Source of the DNA: Diphasiastrum complanatum
Taxonomy: Eukaryota; Streptophyta; Lycopodiopsida; Lycopodiales; Lycopodiaceae
Length of the DNA: 64,000 nucleotides
NCBI GenBank assembly: GCA_029204225.1
Contig: CM055101.1
Span: forward strand, 36,075,648-36,139,647
Direction of reading: 5' to 3'
In this document: positions 10,940 through 22,309 of the stretch, piece after piece
Position numbering within the stretch: the first letter of the stretch is position 1
How the letters are laid out: the number at the start of each line of letters is the position of its first letter
Made by a program: the position numbers and the translations under genes
The notes under the pieces: model-generated
Database searches by the model: none
Seen by the model: only the letters and a program-made list of their open reading frames with translations
Told to the model about the DNA's origin: nothing

Positions 10940-11490
10940 AGAGATAGTGAGCGATAGAGATGGCAAATTTATTTCCACTTTCTAGAAGGCTTTAATGGAC
11001 AAGTTGCGCACTAAACTGTGCTTAAGTACATCATTTTATCCAGAAACTGATGGACAGTCGGAAAGAGTCAAACCAGTGGTTGGAGTGCTATTTGCGACAC
11101 TTCGTTTTAGATCACTAGAAAAGGTGGATGGATTGGTTGCATTTAGCTTAATTTTGTTATAATAACACTCCACACATGTCAATTGGCATATACTTTTTTT
11201 TGTACTATATGGCCATGAACCATTACAACCCATTAATGTGGATTTGTCAGAGGTTGTAATTCCAACATTTGTGGACCAAGTTTGTCACATGAATGATATT
11301 TTGAAAGCTAATCAAGAGCATATTAAAGTAGCACAAATACGAATGAAGCCATACGCTGATCAGAAAAGGACTTTTCGTGATTTTGTTGAAGGAGATTTTG
11401 TGTATTTAAGGTTACAACCTTATAGATACACTAAGCTGAAGAAACTCACAGCGAAAAGTTGGCTCCAAGATTTTATTAACCTTTCAAGAT
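10940..11490 (+). pseudogene. Family A integrase, C-terminal half
   Basis: The sequence begins within the integrase core at IVSDRDGKFIS, which holds the second catalytic Asp, then STSFYPETDGQSERV, which holds the conserved PxTDGQSE block with the catalytic Glu. The open frame 11238-11498 continues with a C-terminal segment, including KPYADQKRTF and FVEGDFVYLRLQPYR. The zinc-binding N-terminus and first Asp are absent because of the deletion. Several stops interrupt 11030-11240. Confidence 0.75.
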
Positions 11491-11800
11491 GGTTATGAAG
11501 ATCGGGAAATTGAATTACGAATTGGATCTACCATCAACAACCCATATGCATCGAGTGTTTCATGTCTCTCTTTTGAAAAAGAGTTTGGGAGAAAACTCAA
11601 CAACAACTGCTGCTCTACCACCTTTGGATCATGAGGGTAATATGTTTCTGGAACTAGCCAAAATTGTTGGATATTGGGACAAGGTATTGCAAAATGGCAA
11701 GATAATCAAAGAATATCTAATTCACTAGAAAAACCTCCCTGACAAAGACAATTCTTGGGTCAACAACTCATTTGTTCAACAACAATGGCCATGACTATTA
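11490..11800 (+). pseudogene. Family A integrase tail with chromodomain-like end
   Basis: The frame 11489-11728 contains the LPSTTHMHRVFHVSLLKK segment typical of chromovirus integrase tails. It continues past a TAG into KNLPDKDNSWV, matching the chromodomain pattern EYLxxWKxLPxxxxxW; the stop replaces the Trp codon TGG. In chromoviruses this domain guides integration to marked chromatin. Confidence 0.65.
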
Positions 11801-11900
11801 CCATGAACCTGTTGGATATGACATTCTCCATCGATACTACTTAATTGGAGCATTTGAGTTTACTAAGCAGACGTCTTTAGTTTTGAGGACAAAAATGTAT

Positions 11901-12096
11901 AAGTAGGGGGAGTGTTATGTACTTTTAGTACATCAGAGCTTATCGACACATTAGAATATCGAATGCAAGCTTTGGAGGCCCAAAAGGAGCTATTAGCCTT
12001 AGAAACAAGGCGATTCTCTCTTTAGGCCCTCCAAAGTAATTAATAAGGATAAAAGGTCAATAAGGGCCCAAAGTACATTGAATAGCATTGTCTATA
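11901..12096 (+). repeat. PPT and partial 3' LTR of family A
   Basis: AAGTAGGGGGAG at 11901-11912 is the polypurine tract and TGTTATGTAC at 11913 is the LTR start. The LTR matches 1469-1650, then has an internal deletion and loses similarity after about 12096. Confidence 0.7.
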
Positions 12097-13046
12097 ATGG
12101 TCTTGAAATGCCAAAAACATACATCTATGTGAACAACATGAGTAAAGCATGACATGAGACCTCTTGTGGATATAATGAAATCCCCATGTGAGCCTCATAC
12201 AACATGGGTGCTGCCTTCATGTAGTATTTGATGTCAACATTGGTCACAAAAAGCGAATTCAGCATACTAAGTGTTCAGAGGACTTCTAGAGATAGGAAAG
12301 GCCCATTTACCATGTCTTCTGGCTAGTGGATAGAGAGAGATGCACCCTCGGGCTCATATACAAGGTCATGAAAAGAATCGGTTAGTCGACGATCTCTTTT
12401 GGATAAGATGAGTCTGCTGAAATATAATGCCTATTTTACCCCTAGTGACTCTAAGCACTTACGCAGTTTTATGGCCCATGCCAATCCAGCATGTTGGAGT
12501 CCCTAACTTTGGTTTCTTGTGGTGCTTAAGCTTTCCTTGTGTTATTGATGCTTCCATAGCTAGTTTCCTTCAAGCTTTCATCTACTGTGTATGTTATTGA
12601 GGTTAAGATTCATAGATAGACTTGTATGTTCATCAATAAGTCATTTCAGATTGTGCTATTGCATCCAATGTGATCTTCTAAGTTATGCCTATTATCTAAT
12701 ATGCACTCTAGAGTTTGAATCGTTCTTTTAAGTTTGTACTATGTACATGCAAGATGCAAGACATGTGGAGGGGTGGTTGAGATGTTGGAACTTCCTCCAC
12801 AAACCTAACCTTGCAATTGCCTATCCACTTCATTCACCCTGGAGACCTTCTAATTAAGGCCTTGATGTTGAGCTTGATTTGGGAAGGAGCACATACACAG
12901 AGTCGGTTCATGTGTGGGAAGAGCACATCAAAGTTGCATTGGTTGGCCAAGAGGGTATTGGTCATAAAATTGTTAGCCTCCACATGCAAGCTGAATTTGC
13001 ATGAGAGCTCCATAGAGAAACCAAAAATAGAACTAAGTATCATAAG
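12097..13046. other. No recognisable gene
   Basis: Short unconserved ORFs only (for example 12811-13119). A 50-bp word beginning near 13001 (CCATAGAGAAACCAAAAATA) recurs at 13747, inside the inverted-repeat structure that follows. Confidence 0.5.
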
Positions 13047-14900
13047 AGAAATTCTTAGTTGCACAACTTGTTACTCAGCATTCTGGACTGTTGCCTCGTT
13101 TTTGTGCAAAATGTTTTAGGAACGTAGTTAAAGATAACTTGAAAAAAAAATTGTTTTGAAAGATAGGTTCTTTGGGAGGTGAAATATAGTGCTTAGAAAA
13201 GGATGTAATGTCAATGGTGTTGGCAGTCATAGCAAAGATTCAAGCAACCATCTTAATATAAAGAACCAATGCAATCTGTGAACAAAAAAGACACCATCCA
13301 AGAAGTAGAGAGAGACTGACATAATGCAGCAACACTTACTCAAAAAGGCTCTCAATCCAGGCCACTTGAAATTACATAATGATGCTCATATATATACACG
13401 GTGTTCTTGTGATGACAGTTAATTACAAGACTCATTATTCCTAATAACAGTTAATTACAAGACTCATTATTCCTAATCCAAACTGATTAAGTCACTACTC
13501 CAGCTTAGACCACTATGTGTACTATGTACATAGAATCCCATAAAGCATATACGTTTGGTTGCAACGGTCACAAATTCCAACAAATGGTTGTATATAGAAC
13601 TCCAAAGTCTGGGCAGTACTAAACTCTGAAAAATGTCCAGTTTAACATGATGTAAGAGAGTTGAAATTTCACCTCAAGATTCTCAAAACAAAGTACAAGC
13701 TTGCAAACATTGATTTTGAACTGAAATAAACATTGCATGAGAGATCCATAGAGAAACCAAAAATAGAACTGAATATCATAAGAGACCAGGGCTCAAATCC
13801 ATAACAATAGTGGCTCCACTAACGGTAGCCAATGTCCACAATACTCATGAATTGACAATAACTTATGAAAACTCTAAAAACCGTCAACATATCTATTCAT
13901 CATTCTCAGCTTTGAGGAAACTAAATTGCTATTGGGCGAAGAGGAAGCAAAGGCCAAGCCCTCATCTCTCTCTAAAGAGGAAGTTCAGTGTGGACGTTCC
14001 CTCTCTTTTCCTCTACCCCCTCCCCCTCGTACCAAGAACTGGACCACCCCGATCTCTCATTTCGCGAGATTCCTGCCTCTAGGTCTGCGAATGAGTGGAA
14101 AAGCATTGGGCTATGTCTCTGCGTGTTGATCAACCTGCATGTTGGCATGCCTCTCATCGAAAAAAATGCCCCTCCTCAACGACATCTTCCCCCTTGTCCA
14201 TCTCATCTGCCTCCGTCTCATCATCTCCAACAGACATCTCTCCTCTCTGGCCATGGCTCTAGTAAAAATGATCTCCTTCTTTCCTTGATCTCAAGATGAA
14301 GTGAAACAAAAATCTCGTTGTTTGTATTTGCCTCTGGCTGCTTCTGGTGCTAACCATGCAACTATTTGGGTTCACGACATGATTTTCCCCACCTCCATAT
14401 GGCGAACAAGGTGCAAGCTGGTGTTCCAATACACCAACCACTCACATTGATTCACACTCAAATGGGTTTCTTCTCTTTTGATGGATGATGACTTGGAATC
14501 TCATTTTCAATGCGGTATTATTCACGAATAGGAATATAGCGTGACTTCGTTATGGTTCAATTAGCTAGGAATGCCATTCATGAAAAAATGGTTTTATTTT
14601 AATTCAAATTCAATGTTCACAAGCTTGTACTTTGTTTTGAGAATCTTGAGGTGGAATTTGAACTCTCTTATTTGTTGTTAAACTGCACATTTTTCAGAGT
14701 TTAGTACTGCACAGATTGCGCAGACTTTGGAGTTCTATATACAACCATTTACATTACAATTTGCAAGTTACATCCCCTCGCAAAGAACCCATCTTTTAAA
14801 ACAGAATATTTTCCAAGCTATCTCTAACTATGTTTCTAAAACATTTTGCAAAAAACGAGGTAACAGTCCAGAATGCTCGGTAACAGAACGTTGTGCAACT
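13047..14900. repeat. Large imperfect inverted repeat (foldback-like)
   Basis: Two pairs of blocks are reverse complements in hairpin order: 13047-13132 pairs with 14817-14900, and 13561-13725 pairs with 14600-14765. By eye the second pair is above 85% identical. The left arm has about 430 bp between its blocks, the right arm about 50 bp. The roughly 870-bp loop (13726-14599) contains pyrimidine-rich DNA with short overlapping ORFs (13810-14299) that match no family I know. A foldback transposon or the result of an inverted duplication are both possible. Confidence 0.65.
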
Positions 14901-16211
14901 AAGTATTTCGCATGCTTCAGTATAGCTTCAATTAACAACCTGCCATAGATCCCAGGCAATTTGAATTGACTTGAATTGGTCAAAAAAATAATCGAAGTTT
15001 GAATCGGGCTCCTGCCAAACAAGTGCAAAACCCCTTTCAAAATTTTCAAAATTTTTGACCAAAGATTGGAAAAGTAGGGAAATTCCAAAAATTCAAAACA
15101 ACAAAATTTAAATCAAGAAAACAAATTCAATTTGAATCTATTCAAACAGCTTTGAAATTCAAAGAATTGAGATTTGATGAAACTGTGGATAATTCTATCT
15201 TGCCGTTAAGCATTTTGTGTAGACCATTACTATGTTATTATTCTACATTCTGACCGCTCTCTATGTCTACAATATTATCACGATCCATTTTTTGCTGTGA
15301 ATTTGTTCAGTTGTAACTAAATCAAGTACCTGTTTTTCAATGTTGATGGCTATTTGCAATTCCATTCCGTATGGTATCACTATCTGCAGGGGCCATTTGA
15401 AACCAAGTAATGGCTTCAACAAGGCTTCACATGCCTCATTCTAGAAGGACAAAATTTTATTGGACACACAAACATGCAAGAAATTAGACTGCATATAAAC
15501 TCCAACAAGTTCTGAGCCATGCCAGAAAATTCACTCATGAATAGACAGCTGTTTAGATGAGGCTCTCACAAACACTTGCATATACAGAATGTTTGTTTAG
15601 TAGCTTATAGATTATATCAGTTGCATGGAGAATAACTTTGAGTTTGAAACTGGCAGCAGACTTTTCACTATCTAACAATTGTGAATCTGAAAAGCTATCA
15701 TTTTCAACAACACAGCAGGAATGACATAAAAAAACTTCGCATAAAAAAATTGGGATCGTGTGTCCTTGAAATTTATATTGAGGTACATAGACTAAAGACA
15801 GATTCTTCACCCAGGCCTCATTTGCAAGACTGGGGAGAACAAATTTGGGCATTGAAAAAACAAGATTATCGCTTTGAGAATCTTCATGGTTAAGGTCTTG
15901 CTTTTAGGCAACCACAGACAATATTCAGCTGAACTTTGCCAAATTTCTACTTGCAGTGATCAAGAAGGACTTACTTCACTTGCCACCTTAAAAATGAAAG
16001 GGTAAGAAGAATCTGTTACTTGCCTGAACTTTGGCCGCGTGTGAGTAGCATTGTGGTAAAGAGGTATTCTTTGGTTACCATGTCTAGCATCCCAGCTCTA
16101 GATATCAGCAAGCTGCCAATGTCAGCCAGGTTCCCTCCGTTATTTCAATATTGTGAAGATCCAAACATGGCAGCAAAAATTAGCTGGAGGGTCTCTTACA
16201 ATCCTCCTTTC
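14901..16211. other. No recognisable gene; 3' flank of U-box gene
   Basis: AT-rich DNA with short ORFs. The 100-300 bp next to 16212 should include the 3' untranslated region of the minus-strand U-box gene. I see no canonical AATAAA on the minus strand close to its stop. Confidence 0.4.
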
Positions 16212-17396
16212 TTAGACATTTGATTTCAGCTCTTCAAAGAGCTTTAAAAGCGCAGAAGCCTTGCGCTTAGCTCGAATTGTCCCCCTGTGCAGAAGATCTA
16301 TTGAATGCTCAAATGCACCTGCATTGTAAGCCAGCATGGCGATCTTCTTACTTGCTGAGCATATGGAATAGAGCACAGCTGCTGTGTTCTCTTTGGCTCT
16401 TGGTGATCCGGATCTCAGCAAACCCACTAGCAAAGGCATTGCAGACTCCCTGCCCACTGCCGTCCTGCCTTCTGCACTGGTTGCCAAAAGGTCGAGCAAG
16501 GCAAGAACACGCTCTGCTATATCGCCACCCTCACACGAAAGAATGGAAAGTAAGAGAGAAACCAGTCCTCCAGAAACTGCCTTTGATCTATTGTCAACAT
16601 ATATGCAGAGGCTGTAGAGCGCCGTTGTGGCCTCCTTCTTGCCTCTAGGGCTACCCTCAGCTAGCAACTTAATCAGAGCAGGAATAGCATCGGATCGACT
16701 CCCAATTGTGGCCTTGTTCACATCCACCATAGCCAAGCTTGTGATGGTGACTGCAGCGCTTGCACGGGTATCCGAGGATCCATTCTTCAAAGCATGAACA
16801 ATTGCATCCACGGCTCCCTCCGCCACAAGCCCCACCTTGTTCTCATCATCCACACTCAGATTCAACAGCGCCACAACGCCATTCTCTTCCATCTGCGGAT
16901 CCCCGCAAGACAGCTGCGGCAGAATATGGGCGATGGCTCCCCGCTCTGCGATACAAGTGCGAGTGTCCTTGCTCTCCTTGGCCAACACCCTCACACCCTT
17001 CATTGCATCCCGCCTTATCTGCAAGCTAGAGCTGGAAAGCGTCCTCAGCAAGGTGTCCACCACTCCCCTCAGCTGAGACAGCGCTTCCTTGTCTGACTTG
17101 TGCACAGATGCATGAAGATGTGTGTTCAAATCCGAGGGTTTTCTCAGATCCACCCCATTTGCCTGAGCCCATTGGCAGATCAGACTCCTGAGGGCATAAT
17201 TCGGGATGAGTTTCACATCCTGCAGCTCCTGCTTTGTCTTGGGACATGTTCTGTGACCTGCATCTAACCAGCGCTGGATGGAAGGCCGATCATAGGTCTG
17301 CCCAGTTGCCAAAATCACAGGATCGCTCATCAGCTCCAAGGAAATGGGGCATTTGAAGTCTTCAGGAGGCACAGCAGCAGCAGCAGCAACAGCCAT
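16212..17396 (-). CDS. U-box/ARM-repeat E3 ubiquitin ligase, PUB type
   Basis: An uninterrupted 394-codon frame starts at ATG 17396 with an Ala-rich leader. Residues about 11-85 form a U-box: EDFKCPISLELMSDPVILA, GQTYDR, the W of IQRWLDAG, TCPKTKQEL and the IPNYALRSLI end. Residues about 100-390 form armadillo repeats, with recurring ALLNLS, AAVTITSLA, ALYSLC, LLDLLA and AAVLYSIC helices. U-box proteins pass ubiquitin from an E2 to substrates bound by the ARM region, in cytoplasm or nucleus. Length and layout (U-box at the N-terminus, no UND domain) fit the compact PUB8/PUB9-like group of plants, but I do not assign an orthologue. GC content is higher than the surroundings, there is no frame lesion, and it is a single exon. 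The substrate cannot be read from sequence. Confidence 0.93.
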   Translation of the reverse strand: MAVAAAAAVPPEDFKCPISLELMSDPVILATGQTYDRPSIQRWLDAGHRTCPKTKQELQDVKLIPNYALRSLICQWAQANGVDLRKPSDLNTHLHASVHKSDKEALSQLRGVVDTLLRTLSSSSLQIRRDAMKGVRVLAKESKDTRTCIAERGAIAHILPQLSCGDPQMEENGVVALLNLSVDDENKVGLVAEGAVDAIVHALKNGSSDTRASAAVTITSLAMVDVNKATIGSRSDAIPALIKLLAEGSPRGKKEATTALYSLCIYVDNRSKAVSGGLVSLLLSILSCEGGDIAERVLALLDLLATSAEGRTAVGRESAMPLLVGLLRSGSPRAKENTAAVLYSICSASKKIAMLAYNAGAFEHSIDLLHRGTIRAKRKASALLKLFEELKSNV

Positions 17397-18824
17397 AGAT
17401 ATGTGTATATTCTTTCTACCCCTTTTGTTTCAGCCTTCCTCTGCACAGACCTGCTCAAGGCTTGCTTGCTGCTGTTCTTATTATTACTGACATTAACCTA
17501 AAAGTTGATTTTGCTCAGCCATCATTCAAATCCCTTTGATACCCACTGCACTAAAAACAATCACTGACCTGAAAAGCTTCCCATGTGTAGGCAAGAGCCA
17601 GCTTTCAAATGGGCTCCAAATAGGCCCCCCCACCCACATGTCCACACTCCAAGGGATACCACCTACCTTCCAAGTTCCAACCTTCCATGAGGCTGTAAGG
17701 AACTATTCCAATTTCCTATCACTAGCACAAGTTACAACCATCCCATAGCATTATTGGTCGTCTTCAACCAACCTCGAGATACGGGCGTCTGTCCACGTGT
17801 GTTGATGGTGCCTAGACACCTACCTACCTTCGAATGGGTGTCAAGGCACTACTGGTGGCCGGCCATTGCTTTTCCTTTGGTTGACACTTGCCTCTGATGA
17901 GGTGTCGAAGAACTATTGGTGCCCTTGATGGCAGTTGTTTCTGTTGGATGAAGGTTTGGACCATGACTCCCATCTTTGGATTGGATGAAGGGTGGGGGGC
18001 ATGCCTACACCTTAATCAAGACGAGTTCCTTGTCTACCCCCATCATTTGTAGATATGTGCTTTGTGCTTTTTCACCCTTTCCGTCAATCCGTCTCCACCA
18101 TCATTGAGTGTTTTGCCGTCACTAGGGCCCCGTGTGTTTGTTGTATTGTTTTGCCATAGCATTTACTCATTGTGTTTTTGTTGAACTCAATCATGGTTGG
18201 AACATTCTCTAAATTATATTGAGGCAACCATGTAGACTTTTTAGAAATCTTTTGGAGCTCATTTCTAGTAGTTGAGATCATTTTTGGAATGATCACCTTC
18301 AAGTCTTTTTGAGTTTAGGTGCCCATATTCAGGTCTTTTTCGTTTAATTGGGAGCTATTTAGGATGTCAAATCTTTTGAAGCTAATGTATTGGAAGCCAC
18401 ACTTGTTGACAAAGCTTTCTTGTTCGATTACAATCAGCAGATGATTTGTAAGGCTTACTGATGATCAGTGCTCGGGAAAACTGGCAACCTATAGGATTGG
18501 AATTGGCAAGTTTCCTCAAAAACCGGCATCATAAAATGTTTGACAATTTTTTATACAAGCACATATACCTTTCTATAAGTAAAAGTACTCAAAAAACTGA
18601 GAAGTTCTATAAAATGTAGGTTTTTTGAGTATACCTCAAAAGAGATTTCCCGAACATTGTTGAATCTTGATGATTATCCCTTGTCATTTGGAGAATGGTC
18701 AATGTCTTATATCATAAGACTTTTATTTTTGTCTTTAATTGTTGTGATCGTTAGTTTAATGGTTCAAAATAAAAGTTTTAGGTGCTCATAGTATTTGGAT
18801 AGTTGTATGCGGATTCCAAATCCG
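17397..18824. other. Upstream region of U-box gene, then unassigned DNA
   Basis: The minus-strand 5' untranslated region and promoter of the U-box gene should lie in the first few hundred bases; a pyrimidine/purine-rich leader (AAGGGGTAGAAAG on the minus strand) precedes the ATG. No clear TATA box could be assigned. 17750-18820 has no conserved ORF and ends in a poly(A) run. Confidence 0.4.

Positions 18825-18863
<39 letters not shown>
18825..18863 (+). repeat. Poly(A) run, 39 bases
   Basis: An uninterrupted run of 39 A follows GGATTCCAAATCCG. It could be the tail of a non-LTR retroposon on the plus strand. I found no LINE protein and no clear target duplication, so it may equally be a simple repeat. 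Confidence 0.5.
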
Positions 18864-18865
<2 letters not shown>

Positions 18866-20239
18866 ATTACCTTTGTTTATTTGTTTTTTAACTTAAGCTA
18901 GTTTTCATATTCTTATGTTCACTTTGGTTTTGAGTAGCTCATCTTTTGTCTTTCAAAAATTTGAACTTTTGACAACTATGTATTTTCATGTTATATGATG
19001 TTAAATGATCATTAGTGCATAATACACAACCACTTGAAATTCGTTGCCACACCTAGAACCAACAAATAAACTAGAATCAACTTCATTCATGCTTTGGTGT
19101 TAAGTTAAAGTTATAAGCAACTAATGACCATTTGTGTAAATTGTATAACCACTCCAAGCTCTTTGCCACATTTTCCTTAATGCTTTGGTGTGAACTTATG
19201 ATAGCTAGTACTTCCTAATGACCATTTTTGTACATATACAATCTATATTGATCATCAAAATTCTCATAAATAATTTAAAACTAGAACTTTTAGACTGATC
19301 AATCATATCATCTACTAGACAACCATGAATCTATATCTCATAATACATGTTCCAAGACATCTTGGAACTCCTCGAACATATAATGGTATTGGAGTCTCAA
19401 GCACATGTGCCTTGTGAGCAAGTCAATAAGCTCAATGTGAAAGATTGTCAACTAGATTGGTTGACTATTTTGGGTCAAATGGAGATGAAACTTGTACATA
19501 TTGTTCATCAAATATATTCCACATGTGGATGATTAAATTAGTATTATTCATTACTTTTAGACAAGTCTTAGAAGTGGTAAACTTTAGGTCTGACAAACAG
19601 CCTTTATTTGGTGTAGTTTGGCCATATGGTCCAATATTAGTATTGTAGAGTTCATAAGTGTTATTTTTGGCTAATGGCTTTAGAGAGAAGAGAGAGTCAT
19701 CTCTCATGTCTATAATTAAACTGAAATGCCTAGAGAAGAAGGTTGAGTCACCATCACTTTTGAAAATTGATCACTAAGTACATGGTAGATAGTTGTCAAA
19801 TTCACGTGAAACAAATGAAAATCTATGAAATAAAATTATCTTTACGCATTCTCCCAAGTAAGCTGGTGCACTTGAGCCTCTCTCATATACTAGGTCTATA
19901 ACACTTATTCACCTCATTCTCTTTGAGTAAAAATTAATTGCTGATTAAAGAATAACACATCACACTTTTCTCATTGTGTGAACTTGAGTTAAGTCTCTTA
20001 TCACATGTCTTGACGTAGCATCTTAAACTCTCTAATTACTGCTTTGAGTTTGCTATTCCAGTTTCAAGTAAATTGGTTTTGAAGGTATGGCAGATGCATC
20101 TACGAAATTGAATATAATAATCTGATCAAATTTTTCCACAACGAATTTCACATCAATGACATTTTGTTAGAGCTTCAAGCTTATCATGATCCTCCTAATG
20201 GCAATTCTAGCGTAGCCTACCTTGTGGTTTGAGCACACA
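18864..20239. other. AT-rich DNA, no recognisable gene
   Basis: Only short ORFs without family resemblance (for example 19347-19648). A loosely repeated segment (GCCACA near 19050 and 19165, each after an AACCACT word) suggests an old local duplication. Confidence 0.4.
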
Positions 20240-20548
20240 AATCATCAAAACTGTGGGCTGAAGGTCTCGAAGTAGTCGATGTTGGGAATTTGTGATAATT
20301 CCCTTGCCACAAGTCGAGCTTTCCTTTTGTCGATGCTCCCGTCTACTTTGTATTTGATCTTAAAGATCCATTTGCGGTCGATTATCTTTCTGTTTGTTGG
20401 CAGGTCAGTGACAATCTTAGTGTTGTTCCTTAGCAGTGAGTTGTACTCTTTGTCCATTGCTTCTTTCCAGAGATCTGAGTCGGCCTGTGACAAAGCTTCC
20501 TCAACAAAACAAAATTCATCAGTATATCGGACAGATCGAATTCTTGAT
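20240..20548 (-). pseudogene. Copia reverse-transcriptase fragment
   Basis: The minus strand encodes DLWKEAMDKEYNSLLRN, then IIDRKWIFKIKYKVDGSIDK and KARLVARELSQ...DYFETFSP, the N-terminal block of a copia RT (RVT_2), upstream of the YVDD active site, which is absent. The fragment ends at 20548, where the family B LTR starts, so the LTR element inserted into a copia remnant. Confidence 0.8.
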
Positions 20549-21642
20549 TGTTAGCGGATTCCAGAGAATCCCCAGATGCCAAGCCAAGCTGACACAGAGT
20601 ATCTCTCACCCATGACCGAGGAGGTCTCATAAGGAGGAGAGCAGAAGAAGCTGAGAGCCGAGCATGAGATCCAAGGATTACTAGCTAGGATAGTTATTAT
20701 CTATGTGAGCCTACATGGTGTATCCCAGAGAAGGAACGACCATGTAAGAGCTAGTAATGTTTTCTAGGCAATGTAAATGAGTGTAGACCCCCTTAAATAA
20801 TTTAGAGTGAGCCACCTTTTGATGGTGACCTCTAGTATAAGGGCTTTTTCCACTTGTAATTTCTAAATTAGTGGAATTGCAACTTGGGCGCAGCCTTCTT
20901 GCTTATTTAAGGGCCCCCCTCTCTTGTGAGGGAGCTTTTGATTGTATTGTCAAGTTCTCTTGAGTGAATAAAGAAGATCTTCCACGAGTTCTTGATAATT
21001 GTGAAACTCCTTGTTCATGGCAATCTTCTTGAGTGAAATTCCTATGAGCATGTTCTAATTTCCTTTGTAATTGTGGATTAGTTAGATCTCTTGCTTACTT
21101 TCTTGCTTGTGGAATGTAGATGTGGATTAACTTTCTTGTTTCTTGATTTTGTACCTTCAGCATGCAGGTAAACTATAGAGGCTGAGATTGTGGATCTGAT
21201 TTGCATGTTCACTGACAATCCTATCCTTGATTGTTCTTGGGTATTCCAAGCATCAAGAAATGGGTGTTTCTTGATCCTTGGGCTGCTAAAATGCTATTAG
21301 GGAGTTAGATTTCTTGTTTCTTGTTTCTTGTTGAGTAGCTTAATCTTGTTTTTTGCATTATTCCCTAATTTTCCAAGATAGTTTGGTAGATAGATTGTAG
21401 ATTTGCTCACTGTTCAAAACGTTGATCTATGTTGAGCTAGGACTGGTTGCATGGCTTGTAAATGCATGTAGCTGAGTGAACGTATCTGTTTCTTCCCACT
21501 GATAGGCTGGGAACACACATTGTAATATGAGAAATACTTCTGCTTGGAAACCTAAACAAGAAGATTAATATGTAAAGAACTGCAACCAACAGAAGTAACA
21601 GAGAAAAAGAACGAAAAAGAATTGTGTTCACAGATTCAGCTG
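20549..21642 (+). repeat. LTR of family B relative, plus strand
   Basis: It starts TGTTAGCGGATTCCAGAGAATCCCC, equivalent to the inner LTR start of copy 1. Shared blocks include GAGTGAGCCACCTTTTGATG, TGGTGACCTCTAGT, and TTGCTTATTTAAG as probable TATA region, with GTGAATAAAG at about 20964 as possible poly(A) signal. Similarity continues more weakly to about 21642 (GTGTTCACA). It is clearly older or a different subfamily compared with copies 1 and 3. It is probably a 5' LTR because gypsy pol lies to its right. Confidence 0.6.
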
Positions 21643-21654
21643 GAATTTGAGAGA

Positions 21655-22015
21655 AAGCTTTGGTCGAGATCTAACAGGATGCTTCGGTCGAGATCTGAGA
21701 GAAAGCTCCGGTCGAGATCTGACAGGAATGCCTTTGGTTGAGTTTTAACAGGAATGCCTTCGGTTGAGATTTGTACGAAAGGCTCCGGTTGAGATTTGAT
21801 AGATAGCTTCCGGTTGAGATCTTACAGAATGCCTTCGGTTGAGATTCGATAGAAGCTTCGATTGAGATTGTACAAGATGCCTCCGATTGAGAATTGACCG
21901 AACGGTCAAGAAGTAACGGAAAGGCACCGGTTGAGATGCGACAGACGGTCTAGTGTTGAGATGTCAACGGAAAGGCTCGGGTGAGATCTGATCGATGAGC
22001 ATCGGTTGAGATTTA
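21655..22015 (+). repeat. Minisatellite array 2, CGGTTGAGATCTG type
   Basis: The plus strand carries diverged copies of (C/T)GGT(T/C)GAGAT(C/T)TG about every 30 bp. This is the same core as array 1 and as the inverse of arrays 3-5. It follows the LTR directly, separated by about 15 bp. Confidence 0.75.
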
Positions 22016-22309
22016 ACTCAGGACTTGGCAGGATATTGTGAGTAGTTGTTCGGTCGAGAGTGAGTGTGTAGTTTCAATAGGTAAATAAAACAAGGTTTCA
22101 TCTGGTCCAAACGAGAGTCGTGGAGCTCGGCTAGGGAAGGAGCATGAATCCTCGATCGAGAAATGGAACTGGACGTCGATCGAGACCAAAGTAACGAGCT
22201 CGGTATTGTTGTGTGTGTGAGACTTCAGAGCGATGGTTTGGCAGCACGGATCGGAAAGGTTTGGCTTAAATAAGTGTCTATGTAGTTGTGGGAATGGCGC
22301 CAAATGTTC
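22016..22309 (+). other. Spacer between inverted minisatellite arrays
   Basis: Contains two CGATCGAGA words related to the array core and GGAATGGCGCCAAATG at about 22291. No ORF of interest. It forms the loop between the oppositely oriented arrays 2 and 3. Confidence 0.4.

Larger units (their letters stand above)
8745..12096 (+). mobile_element. Gypsy family A chromovirus, RT/RNase H deleted
   Basis: Order: partial 5' LTR (8745-9085), PBS (9090-9103), leader and decayed gag, zinc knuckle (10282-10326), protease (10560-10938), integrase C-terminal half (10940-11490), chromodomain-like end (11490-11800), PPT (11901-11912), partial 3' LTR (11913-12096). Reverse transcriptase and RNase H are missing between 10938 and 10940. 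Stops occur throughout. The layout and the end sequence TTTTGAGGACAAAAATG ahead of the GGGGGAG tract are typical of plant chromoviruses. It is a dead deletion derivative. Confidence 0.75.

Noticed and set aside
13810-14299. Overlapping ORFs in the inverted-repeat loop as a captured gene
   Set aside because: Three frames overlap, none shows a domain, and composition is simple pyrimidine-rich DNA.
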